Source: Bolinopsis microptera (taxonomy: Eukaryota; Ctenophora; Tentaculata; Lobata; Bolinopsidae). From it: 64,000 nt of DNA. The DNA lies in the NCBI RefSeq assembly GCF_026151205.1, contig NC_087081.1, forward strand, positions 12,854,340 through 12,918,339. The letters are read 5' to 3'. This document shows, piece after piece, positions 50,301-60,413 of this stretch (position 1 is the stretch's first letter; the number at the start of each line of letters is the position of its first letter). The translations under genes were made by a program, and so were the position numbers. Under the pieces are notes generated by a model. It made no database searches and was not told the DNA's origin. It saw nothing but the letters and a program-made list of their open reading frames with translations.

Positions 50301-53300
50301 TAAGTAAATAGCTCCTTTTGTTGAGCATGTTGTTCCTGTGAGTCTAGGGCAGATCTCACAATTGTTAGGGTTACCAAGGTCACAAGTCTTCTTATCCAGT
50401 GGACGAGAGCGGCAGAAGATGTCCTGTAACTTCTTACCAGGTGTAAAAATAACTCTGATGGGGAGTTTGTTAGATTTGATGTAGTTGCGAATCTTATTAC
50501 AAACTGTTCCAGAGATGAATGGTAAGGTGAGTGGGACAGAGTCAGGTGTGGTTTGACGTCTTCTCCTAGTCCTCCTGTTCCTTGCGTTATGACTCAGAGG
50601 TTGGTGTCCATGTTTCTTTAAGAGATCATCGATGATCTTAACTGAATGATCGAGTTCCTGGGGTCCTGAGGAAGCAATGGTGGCATTACGGTAGAAGTTC
50701 TTCTTACACTCCTCCTTCACTGAGTCCGGGTGGTGTGACTTCTGGTGTAATGTTATCCCCTTGTTCTGGGTTTTCCTGTAGAATCTGTGGTGCACTTTTC
50801 CTTCCTCATCGATCCGGATTTCCGTACTCAGGAACGGGACAAAATCCGCAGGGGTAGACGGGAACTCGATCTCCCACTTGATTCTGTTATCGGGATCCTG
50901 GTCGGCTATGCGTTGTAACATATCCAGTGCTTCTTCTCTGGATTTGGCTAAGGAACCAGCATCATCTACATACCGTTTGTATAAGAACCGAACAGGGTTA
51001 CTGATGTAATAACTGTCTAAATATATACTATTACGCTCGAATTTCCACATTCTAATAATCGCTACAGGAGGGGATGGTCTACAACCCATGAATAAACCTA
51101 AAAGTTGTTTATAAAGTCTCCCATTAAATGTAAAATAAGAATTCGTCAAAACTACTGTAAAGATACCTCTAATTTCTGATAAACTTAAACAATACGTACT
51201 TAACTTACTCCAATGTTCTTCTGCAAATTCAATAACTGTCTCAATACACTCATTGATATTCAAATTCGTATACAAAGCTGATACATCCGCTGTAAAGAAC
51301 TGTAAACCTTTAAGTTCACTCTCTGGTAGCCTTCTTGTCGTATTTTTTGTTGTTTTGACATTTTTTGCAATTACATTTTTGGGTCATATTTCGTAAATTT
51401 TATTTCTCTGTTTTTGTTTTAATGTTATTTTAAATTTCTTTCCGTCGTTAATTTTTACACATGTTTAACAATTTTATTACAGAACTGAAGAAGACGTTGT
51501 TACGTGGAATGATTAATGATTATTTCAATTCAATAAAGTTTCTAGCCTAAAGTTTGCTGCTTCAATTTGTTCGCAAGTTAAGAGTCTAAAGAGAAATTCT
51601 CCAAGAGAAATCAAGTTCAAATGCGACTCATAAATATAGCCCCCTTGAACTAATCGATTTATGTATTACGAGATATTAATTATTATAATAATTAATTATA
51701 ATAATTCAGGTAAATTATTAGCAAGCTCCATGGATGATGATGAGGAAGAGAAGATAAAAATTGACAGAGCTAGTTTGTGGCTTTCAAAGAGGATGACGGG
51801 ATATATCAAAGCTAAAGGTCCTATAGAGTTTTTATTCGTGAAACACAGGTATAAATCGCCCTCACACTTTCAAGATCGCCGAATATAATGTTTCCTTTGA
51901 TGTTTTTCCTCTCCCGAATTCCAGCAGACGTGGTATTGAAACAATAAAAAGATAAGGTGGCCGAAAAAATTTCAGTATGGAAACTGGATGATTGGATGAC
52001 ATGTATAATGATCGGAGACTACCTATACCTTATCGGACTTTATTTGAACGGACATTATGATTAATTGGACGCTGGCATTGTAATGTCCGTTTAAATAAAG
52101 TCTGACAAGGTAGTTAAATTAAACATATTGAATGAATAGAATGCCTTCGAGCGATTATTCAAATATCCGCTCAAAACCATTTCCGTTCACGCAATGTCCG
52201 GTAAAATAACGTCCGATAAGGTATGTTGAAGATCGATAACAAATTGATTCATTCAATCTAACAGCAGTTAAAATGTCCAGGATGTTTGCTGAGGTGGTGT
52301 TTAACAAAGTCTTAAACTTGGTGGTAGTCATTCTGGTCCTGTACGGAACAAACAAGGTTTTCAGAAAATAATAATTTCTAAGTTGATATATATCAATTAA
52401 TCATCACATTTCGTCGATCGTGATTATCATAATTAAGTAATCATATCTTTATATTATTATCTTTACCTCATTTTATATTGTTTCCTCACACATGCACGCA
52501 AACACACCTATAATTATATAAAATCTATTTCTCTCTCAGATATTCCAGGTGTCCTCCTTTGCTTCATACGGGGTTGACTGGATAAGGTACATGTCATCAA
52601 CTGATAACACAGGTCAGGATATATTATTGGTATCTTTTTAAACCTATTTTCACCTTATTATCCTTGCATTTTGGGTGCCAGGCTATCCTGAAAATGCCCG
52701 TAAGAGCTTCGATCTACTATAAACCTTATCGGACGTTATTTGACCGGACATTTTGTGAACGGACATAATTTTGAACGGACATTATAATGAACACTCAAAG
52801 GCATTCATTTAATATATTTAATTTAACTGCCTTGTCGGACTTTATTTGAACGGACATTAAAATGAACGCTAGGGCCTCCAGCGTCCAATTAATGTCCGTT
52901 CAAATAAAGTCCAATAAGGTGTTCATAATTTGATCTACTTGATTTTGATTTGATTTAAAACTTTTACAAATAGTACATATACAATACAGCAAAGAGAATT
53001 TAAAATAAACGACGTCATGGGGTATTATGCTGTGTAAAAGTCGTAGACCATATTGTAGAAATACTAAAAGCATGGGTAAGTGGTACAAGTTCTGGGGATA
53101 TACGTATTACAGGTAATATTTCTACCCCCAGACTCACTAACACCACCTCCATCTAAACACACAAAATTAATCTAGAACACACAAAAATAGAATTGTCAAA
53201 ATAAATAATATAATGATAGACAATGTCACCACGATGCGACCAGAGATATGGCAGCAATGAGAAATAATGCATAATTGCACTTCGTATGGTAATACTTCTA

Positions 53301-56300
53301 AAGTTAATTTAAATAAACAACTTATAGGGTGGTTCAAAACTTAACCCAAAGTTGCTCAAATCTTTCTGAATCAAAGCTTTAAAACTAGTTTATCCATATA
53401 ATATATATAACACAGGTGTGGATAGTCCGCAAGATAAGCTGTTTCCTAAAATGGCGTCCTGCGAGGTGGAGGTCTGGGGAACTACTGGCATTGTCAACGA
53501 AGCAGGTTTACGTAAATCCGGATTGGAATATTGTTTATGAGTCGCATGGTTACAATATATTCTTGTGTAAATTTGTATTGATCCCGTTTGATGCGGTAAG
53601 GAAAAATGCTCTTATCAGGAAACGTTGAGTAATTCCTTTCCTGATAAGAGCATTTTTCCTTGTCGAATCAAACGGTATCAATACAAATTTACACAAGAAT
53701 ACGAATCAGGTTTACTTTTAGTAGTAAGCGGAGACAATACATGAAATCGAGTCCTGATTGTATGTATTTAGGCAGAGAAAAATCAATCATTACTCAATAC
53801 AAAATATATCCTTGTGTTTAAACATACTCACTATACCAGGGATGTGTGTGCTGGCCCCGAATGTAATAATCTCCTACTTCTTTCTGATATTCTGGTTCCT
53901 CCTCTACATCTCCCTCATTGGAAACGCTGTATCCCTCTTTTTCTCTACCTCCACTTACTTCTTTACTGCCGGTCTGTGAAAATCAGCTATATTTTTAATT
54001 GTTATGGTCACAAAGCAAATGTTTGGTGATGATCTATTGGTTTGTCCAAACAATTTCTTTGTTGAACGAATTCGCCGATAATATTTTCCCCAAAACTGTA
54101 ATCTATCTGCACCCCGGTAACGATATGATTGTCACCGTGGTCTCCAGATATAGAAAACCGAGTTTCTGGTATTTAGTGTATGCTAGTCAAGCTCTAGTCA
54201 GGTAACACGAACGGCAGGGCGTACCGTATGGTAGAAATGAAACGAATAAATTGAAATGGAGAAATAATTAAAAAGATAAGTAATACAAAGTGAACGTCAA
54301 CATATAAAGCTTCTAATCCAAACGATTGACGTGAATATAGATCACTCGACGTGTCTAATCACAAAAGATAGTGCTCAGTCAGACTGGCTATCGTCAATTC
54401 GAATCCCTTAAAATGATTAAGGGGCAACATAGAAGTGAGCTCTCCACTTCCGGCTCTCCGGGTATACTCTCAAAACTCCTCACGCCATACTGCGTGACGG
54501 CACAACGCATCTGCTTGCACCACGTGACACGCTGTCTCGCCAATGTGCACTCCACTAGCAGTCACCCTGCGGCCGCGAGGACCAACCACAGGCTTGGCTA
54601 TAGATATCTGTAATAGAACATACCACTATTTCCAAAAATTGAAACGCTGTACCGTAGCACACAACACAAAAAGTAAAACTACTGGTAAAGCGTCCTCAGA
54701 AAAAGAAAACCCTATATTTACCTAGCCTTGATGAGGCCTGCTTCGCGATTGCTATTCAGCGATGTGTGCTCCACAAGTCAACACATACCTGAGTTACAAT
54801 CACGGTTGCAGTTTTATAACTCACAATTAAAATTTCCTCGTTATCGGCCGAAATCAACAAATACACGCATCAGCTATAAATATGATCCATACACACATTT
54901 AAATCAAAGTAATTATATAGATATAAAAAACACTGGATGTTACACCTTAATCTTATCTGCACTGAAAATCTTGCCGTCTCTAATATAATGATACTTTGTT
55001 GGCTGAGCAATGATCATTTCCTTTACTTTGACAACAAGTTTCTGATGAGCTGCTCTCTCCTCCTTGTTTCTGTCAGGTGTGATGTACCATGTGTGGTACG
55101 CTGTACATTTAGATTTCTTCAGATTTCTTGCTCGACCAAGAACCATTTTTACTGATTCCGCACAAGCCAATGTCACTTTTATCGGTCTCGGTTTACCACT
55201 GCCTGAAGTTTTTTTAGTCCCGATCGAATTTGCTGCCACAACTTTAGGATCACATCCTGATAATTCCCAAATCAATTCAATCACTTCTTCTGCCACTAAG
55301 TGTGTATCAGGGGAGTAATTCTCCGGTTATACACCGTAGATAATGAAATTCTTACTACGGATGACATCTTACAGCTGTCTTTATACTGTTGATCGACGGA
55401 GTACTTGTAGATGTCTCGCAGTTCTTCTTCACGATGTCGCTCCACGCTGTTTTCATCTCGGTATGAACAGTTGTTTTAAAAGAGTCGAGTTGCTCCTGTT
55501 GCTGTTTGATCTGGTCTTTCTAATAGTTAAGCTGATCTGATTTAAGTTTGTCTATCGTACTGGCCGTACTTTTACATAATTCAAGATTACTAATCATCAG
55601 CTTAGAAAGATTCTCAACTGCAGTAGCCAACGGATCTTTATTTACGGCCATTAATCTCGAATGGTTCAGTTCTGTAACGCTTTGTGCTTTTGACATCTTC
55701 AAAATCTCATTCATCGCTGACGATAACTCATTTTCAAATCTGTTCAGATGTTCGACGGAAAAATCCATTTTACAAAAGGTAAGGCGTACAGCACGACGTG
55801 TCGGTGTAACAGCAAGTTGAGATAACACTACCGATAACAGAGCAATTAAAGTGTTGCAATAGCTAGAATAAAAGATTGTAACTGAGAATAAAAGATTGTA
55901 ACTCTCGTCGGAAACACATACTAAATTCTATGTCCCTTAAAGGACTAAAGGTGCACACCGCGAATTTTGCAACTTTGGCTAAAATAGTAATAGGGCGTGA
56001 AACAGAAACATTGTGATTTGTTTCGCAGCGTTGGTCTAATTACATCACCCTCAAATTAGCGATCAAAGTTTTCGCTTCCTAGAGAGATGCAGCGTCTTAG
56101 GAAATCAAGGAATGTAAACAGTGTGGATTGTGGCTTGAACATTGCTAATTTTCTGAATTGTTTTGTGACCTGCTGGTTTCCGATCTTATCGGCCAAAACA
56201 AAGGCTGTGTTTCTTCGATATTTTAATAGATGGAATAAATTTGTACACAAATTCTACGCGTTTTATGTGCAAAACTACCCTGACTGTAAAATCATTATAT

Positions 56301-59300
56301 ATTATCCATTGAATTACTAAATCCAGCGTATTTTCCACTAGAGGTCACTCTAACAAATAAAACAAAACTATTCCAATCAAAATCTAGATCGGTCAAGCAA
56401 GGTTGACTTTTTTGGAATTTTTAGTCCCGTGATATTCTTAGGAATTGTTCTTTTCACGTACTGACTTTCCTTGAGCATGGTGGCTATACTGCGGGGCTCT
56501 TTTCCCTCTCCAACATAGTCCCACATTCCTTGCAAGATATCCTTTCTGTAAGAGTAGTCCTTGTTGATGACTCTGCTTTTGCTTACATATTTCTTTTGGC
56601 TCTTAGAATAGGACCAAAATTCTTTTCTGTTGCTGGTTAAGTTCTTATTGATTTCTATAGCAATAACCATAGAGCCCACTACTATTCTGTTTAGGGAATA
56701 GGGAGTCCGTTTAGGCAAGAGCTTTAGTCTCACATTGTGATAAACTTCCAAAGCCCCTGTGTGTAGAAAGTTACAACACAACTGGATGGAACTTATGAAG
56801 CGGGTGCTGGTGAAGTACTTGAATAAAGAGGTGAATCCTTCACTTTCTATTTCAAACCACTTTAGCCCCTTTAGCGTCCTGTGTTTTACCCTTGAAGAGT
56901 GATCGCAGTGCTTCACTTTATGAAAGTAAGGATATAGCTTTTCAGAGGTCAAAACAATTTGCTTCTTTCTTTTTTCATTCCGTTCTTTCTGCAGTTGTAG
57001 TTTTAGAGGCTCGAAGGGATCGGCTGTCCAGGCGTGATGGTTATGTGCAGTAAAGTCGAATGAACCCTTTCCACTAACTCTTTCGGGTCCCCTGCACATT
57101 TCTTACAGCTATACCAGAAATGATTGACGATAGGGGCAACAAACTCCGACAGCTTCGGTAGTTTTTTAGACATTTCCATGAGCTTTCTTTTCACCAGCCT
57201 CGCTTTGTGCCAAATATCATAGTTGTGAGTAATACTGGTAAAGAAGGTCCTCATCAGCTTTGCAATCCTCGTATTCTCATCGGTCACGAAGTGTCGGACT
57301 TTCAGCCCTTGGCTAACAAGGTTGAGTAGGACTTCCTTGCACGCAAACGTTTCCAGGTCGCCTCTGTACATTCCCTTTTGGGCGACGAAAAGGTCAAGAA
57401 TTGCACCTGTCTTGATATCTAGAATGCTATAAGTGCAAAACTTCGCACACCAACCGGGCGAGTCGAAGTGCCCATCTCCTGCGATGTCAACGTGTTCCAA
57501 CCCACTGCGACTCTCTAGCAAAGCTGTCCTCATAGACGTCCATTGGTCGACGATTATAGGGTATAGATTGGTCGTGTTGTTTTTATAGAAACTTGAGCAT
57601 GTTATGTATGGAACAGATAAACAAGTCATGAACGATTCTAAAACACTATAACTCATCCCGCACAAAAAAGCTGCAGCAGAAACTACAAGGTTGCACTCAT
57701 ACTTTTTCTGTCTCAGGCGTGAGCTTCTCCAGACTCCTTCGTGAGGCAGAATACCATAACACCTGTAATTGACCACTATGCCAAATCCAGCACAGTTTAT
57801 CCTCTTGATGACTGACCGGGCTCCGCATTCGGGACAGAATTTAAATAGGGATAGTAGTTAGGGCACGCTTATAATGGCCCAACAAGCGTTTGTTGTGAAT
57901 GATTCTACGCTTTCATCAATAACTGGCTCATCATCGTCCGTGAGGTCATCCAGTTCAAGATCATCCAGCTCTATAAAGTCACCTTCTTCGGAAAATGAAG
58001 AGTTGATATCTTCATTATGTAAACCCGTGTCAAAGTCATCATCATCATCTTCATCAGTAGGTTGGCTATCTTCACTGTCAGTTTCTGAGAAGTAAAGCTC
58101 GTCGATCTCCCAAAAAGAATCAGGTTCAATGTTAGAACAGGATTCGTTGGTTGTATCCTGCGCAATATCTATGCCATCAGTTGACCCTGCCGGTTGCATT
58201 TCAACTAATCTTTCTTTAGGGGGTGGTCGTTTTGACATTGTTTTGACTAGGGGGTTGGCGAAACTACCAGTTCTTCGATCTGTATTTGGTACACTATCGA
58301 CTTTCAAGCGAATCAATGTGCGAGTTTCAGGATTGGCTCGAGCATGATATCGTTCCAAATCACCCTCTTGAAAGTCATCCAGGAAAAAGTGATCAGTACA
58401 AACTCTTGTACTAAGGCTGGGTTGCCATGATCGTGAATCTCTATTCATCCTCACAACCCATTTTTGCTTTAAAGCTTGATTTGTGGGTAGTCTGATGTAT
58501 CTTAGAAATCCTCTTCCACTGTGATCACTTACTTTCTTTCGGCTACTACGATTCGAGCAAGCACCCACAGCACAAAATGATCCTCCTGGTTTCCGCTTCT
58601 TCGAAGGTGGTTGTTCAGCCATTCAGCTACTTTATTTCTGTAACATCGTTCGAGTATTGAAGAATGTATTGAAGAATGTGACTAAGAACACTAAAATAAC
58701 TCGTGATATTATAACTTGTAACTAGTGATAAGAGATGGCAAAGTTAAATAACTAATCGTGTTAACAATAACAAACTACTAGTGCTCAGTATTACCGGTTA
58801 AAACGAATGTGTCATGATTGCGTGTAAGAGACAAACGTGGCATTGCAAATGTAAACAACGTAATAGTGAGAGGAGAGTAAAGAGAGAGAGTGATAGTACG
58901 CTGCATCTCTCGAGCGACCCTAATTTTGGTGGCCAATTTAGAGGACGACACCCTAACTTGTGTGTCCCTAAATTTTGCGGAAGTTAATATATTCGCTTGA
59001 CTATCAGATTGAGTTGAAAAACAAAAATGTTAAAATTTTTTCCCTATCTCGGTGTGCACGTTATAGTTATAGTAAACTAAGATATCCTAAAAGATATCTC
59101 TAAATACCATATTACAACATCTCTACCCAAAAATTTTTCGAATATTTTAAAACAATAAAATAATCGCCCTTTTCAAAATTTAAATTTCAATGCTTCCACG
59201 CATCAAAAGTCCAAAACTTAAAAATAGTCAAGCCTCAAAGACAAAATATAATACACGGCCCTAACCCTGTGCATTAAATTTAAATCCTCAAAATACTAAA

Positions 59301-60413
59301 ATTATGAATTAAAACTAAAATTGACTTCCACAAATCTTTCAAAACTTTCCAATACTTCCTTTTCGCACCAAGTTGAAAAGTCTTTGGTTTTGAGTCTTCA
59401 TCATTAGATAGAGATGTATTTGAATCTCTAAATCGCCCTTGACAAGCAACCAAAGAAGTCAAACTAAATACGAAAGTTTCTAAGTTTCCGTCACTAAAGG
59501 CGTAAAGCAGCCCTGAGCGAGTCGTGTTACGTGACTAGAGCTTTGACTAGCATACACTAAATACCAGAAACTCGGTTTTCTATATCTGGAAGCCACGATG
59601 GCAAAACTAATACTTCAAATTAAGAAATTAGAAATAAGAAATCGTGCCACTGATTATCATTCAATCAATCTCGAGTACTCGAGTAATAATACGTCTTATC
59701 GCTCCCCAGCACGATGGAGAGCATTTGTAACCTCAACGTTTATGGTCACAACTAATGAGGGGAAATGGCTCTTCATGAACTCAGGTATTTTATTTTAATT
59801 TTACTTGAGAAAAGACAATTTTTGTTGAGAAAAGACAATTTTATTATTTATCACCAATTCATTACACGGTCAATCAATAAATATGTATTCGAATAAATAA
59901 TAACCAACTAAATTTTAACGCTAGATGGTAACATCAAACATACAGTTATAAATGTACTTGAGTGCAAAGTAAATGAGAAACTTGTTATTCACATTCCTTT
60001 TTAGACTAGAGAGTTTCTCTGACAGGGTGCCGCGTTTTATTATAGTTTTAATTCTCCTTCCATGCTGCATGATTTACAACTTTAAACTATTAATTTTAGA
60101 ATAACAATAATTATTAAAATTATTGTTTCATTAAAATAATTGTTTTATTAAATTAACTGTTCTATCAAAATAATAGTTCTATTAAACAAATTGATTCATT
60201 AAATTAATAGTTTAATCATTGTACTCCCCTGCAGGTATGAGCGGACAGATAACATTAGAACTGCTTGCTAGTAACATTCCCCACCACACATTTGAGAATC
60301 TGTTTAAAAGGGTTTGTGAGACAGTGGTGTTGGTACAAAACCAGGAGGTACTGGACCAAGTCTACAAAAGAAAAAGTTACAAGAAGAGTGAGAAGGCAAC
60401 CTTTAGAGCTTGA
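47310..60413 (+). CDS. Innexin (gap-junction channel subunit)
   Basis: Exons: 47310-47466, 47811-47881, 48773-48864, 49067-49145, 49318-49411, 51710-51848, 52281-52356, 52540-52612, 53416-53505, 53840-53975, 59568-59784, 60235-60413. All junctions keep phase except 53975 to 59568 (phase 2 to 0), where a small exon or another splice site is still missing. The product is about 465 aa. Features in order: N-terminal cytosolic helix, TM1 (RIYLFFICLLAGAFI), first loop with two cysteines (KCHGFQ...EYCWVQ), the YQW motif and TM2 (LLWYQWIPLYFFLCAAVFVL), TM3 (VLNLVVVILVLYG), second loop with two cysteines (MASCEVEV...MCVLAP), TM4 (ISYFFLIFWFLLYISLIG), and a cytosolic tail. Innexins form hexa- or octameric hemichannels joining adjacent cells. 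Start codon: ATG after upstream TTG, matching the family's short N-terminus. Confidence 0.85.
47646..47728. mobile_element. MITE module (GGACTTTATTTGAACGGACATT family)
   Basis: GACTTTATTTGAACGGACAT at the left and CAAATAAAGTCCGATA at the right form a roughly palindromic 80-bp element around AGGGCCTCCAGCG. It matches the 52028-52221 and 52724-52919 elements and lies in innexin intron 1 (47467-47810). Confidence 0.7.
48018..48793 (+). repeat. 49-bp minisatellite that contains an innexin 3' splice site
   Basis: Fifteen complete units plus a shortened last one. Each unit holds GCCGGGGTAACTTAGTCAAT, then AATTTCAG and GGTATGTACGTGATAAAG. The last 18 bases are the first six codons (GMYVIK) of the innexin exon that starts at 48773, and TTTCAG is its acceptor. 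Thus 15 upstream copies (AG at 48045 through 48731, every 49 bp) precede the genuine acceptor at 48771-48772. Units differ only in AAAGGAAG/AAAGAAAG/AAAGAATG. From any decoy acceptor the frame meets a stop (ACT TAG) within about 12 codons, so only the last site yields innexin. Confidence 0.95.
49538..51651 (-). mobile_element. Penelope-like retroelement in an innexin intron, with 13-bp TSD
   Basis: AATCGATTTATGT occurs at 49525-49537 and again at 51652-51664 as a target-site duplication. Inverted arms lie at about 49538-49813 and 51341-51613 (for example TTCTCTTGGAGAATTTCTCT and its complement). A further 38 bp at the right end closes with AAGTTCAA...TTGAACT, a small hairpin. The element sits antisense in the intron 49412-51709. 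It belongs to a different subfamily from the 43051-44975 copy. Confidence 0.85.
49998..51335 (-). pseudogene. Penelope-like reverse transcriptase plus GIY-YIG nuclease, 5'-truncated
   Basis: The frame is open from about 51335, where it leaves the inverted arm, to the stop at 49998. It contains RT motif A (FFTADVSALYTNL), motif B region (QLLGLFMGCRPSPPVA), motif C (RYVDDAGSLAK), thumb region with VPFLSTEIRIDEEGKVHH, a basic linker (RNRRTRRRRQ), a CxxC-rich knuckle (NNCEICPRLTGTTC) and GIY-YIG (GAIYLVTCELCGKRHCGET, RLMEHR). The N-terminal region before motif A is missing, so it is probably immobile. The nuclease half is complete and intact. Confidence 0.85.
52028..52221. mobile_element. Two-module MITE, copy 1 (TA-flanked)
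   Basis: The element starts CCTTATCGGACTTTATTTGA and ends AATAACGTCCGATAAGG, with TA on both sides (52026-52027 and 52222-52223). It has two palindromic modules joined by an AT-rich spacer, and TA duplications suggest Tc1/mariner mobilisation. It lies in the innexin intron 51849-52280 and is inverted relative to copy 2. Confidence 0.75.
52724..52919. mobile_element. Two-module MITE, copy 2 (inverted to copy 1)
   Basis: CCTTATCGGACGTTATTTGA ... CAAATAAAGTCCAATAAGG. The reverse complement of 52028-52221 aligns along the whole length, including the spacer (AAAGGCATTC...TTTAATTTAACT). It lies in the innexin intron 52613-53415. The two copies enclose the exons 52281-52356 and 52540-52612. Confidence 0.75.
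53558..53701. repeat. Foldback with about 65-bp arms and short loop
   Basis: TATTCTTGTGTAAATTTGTA ... CTCTTATCAGGAAA (53558-53625) is inverted at 53636-53701 with only a few mismatches (for example GATCCCG/GATACCG). It lies in the innexin intron 53506-53839, just after an exon. Its origin is unknown; it may be a small foldback MITE. Confidence 0.85.
54130..54210. repeat. Inverted partial copy of the innexin exon-11 acceptor region
   Basis: Read on the minus strand, this segment matches 59523-59600. It covers GTTACcTGACTAGAGCTTGA, CTAGCATACACTAAATACCAGAAACTCGG and TTTTCTATATCTGGA with a handful of differences, and similarity fades on both sides. It therefore copies the last intron bases, acceptor and first codons of the innexin exon 59568-59784 in inverse orientation, 5.4 kb upstream in the same intron. 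Confidence 0.75.
54421..55936. mobile_element. TTAA-flanked element with short ends, carrying ORF1-like remnants
   Basis: TTAA at 54417-54420 is followed by GGGGCAACATAGAAG. The other end reads TTCTATGTCCC before TTAA at 55937-55940, an imperfect inverse with a 3-base indel. Inside are two minus-strand coding remnants. Because the inverted ends are short and imperfect this is a tentative boundary call. Confidence 0.35.
54940..55828 (-). pseudogene. Broken retroelement ORF1-like protein (coiled coil plus RRM-like part)
   Basis: The first part (55828-55520) is a coiled-coil-like segment starting near MDFSVEHLNRFENELSSAMN. After a stop and degraded sequence (55519-55300) the second part (55296-54940) reads VIELIWELSGCDPKV ... 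KPRPIKVTLACAESVKMVLG ... WYITPDRNKEERAAHQKL ... HYIRDGKIFSADKIKV. The pattern 'PRPIKVTL, vL..A..Lk, isPDrt.eER.. .kL, iRnGKI' is common in ORF1 proteins of animal LINEs. Coverage and exact clade cannot be settled. Stops separate the parts, so it is inactive. Confidence 0.55.
55941..59061 (-). mobile_element. THAP/Kolobok-type DNA transposon in innexin intron 10
   Basis: The coding core is 58622-56377. Imperfect inverted ends bracket it: GTGCACACCG near 55950 against CGGTGTGCAC near 59060, and GAGAGATGCAGCGT at 56083 against ACGCTGCATCTCTC at about 58898-58911, at similar distances from the core. TTAA occurs at the left edge (55937-55940), but I do not see a clean TTAA on the right, so the right boundary is approximate. 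The element fills much of the large innexin intron. The region 59062-59520 has no gene. Confidence 0.6.
56377..58622 (-). pseudogene. Kolobok-like transposase with N-terminal THAP zinc finger, inactivated
   Basis: From 58622 the frame starts MAEQPPSKKRKPGG and gives a THAP domain (CAVGACSNRS ... FLRYIRLP ... KWVVRMNR ... CTDHFFLDDF), followed by a very acidic region (SETDSEDSQPTDEDDDDDFD). A single in-frame TAA at 57858-57860 interrupts it. The same frame then continues with CPECGARSVIKRI and the transposase core (GDGHFDSPGWCAKFCTYSIL, VRHFVTDENTRIAKLMR, THNYDIWHKARLVKRKL, NHFWYSCKKC). A frameshift near 57060-57090 leads into the last part (HTGALEVYHNVRLKLLPKRT, PYSLNRIVVGSMVIAIEINK). The core motifs match the Kolobok-type proteins known from many animals. 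Only one nonsense change and one frameshift are seen, so decay is recent. Confidence 0.75.

Noticed and set aside
49538-51651. Hammerhead ribozyme in the Penelope-like elements
   Set aside because: Such ribozymes are known in this class, but I could not find a CTGATGA...GAAA core in the arms of either copy by eye. Not claimed.
57874-58095. Ser-rich plus-strand frame opposite the THAP protein's acidic region
   Set aside because: It is the complement of GAT/GAA-rich acidic codons in the transposase frame. The THAP and Kolobok motifs are on the minus strand.
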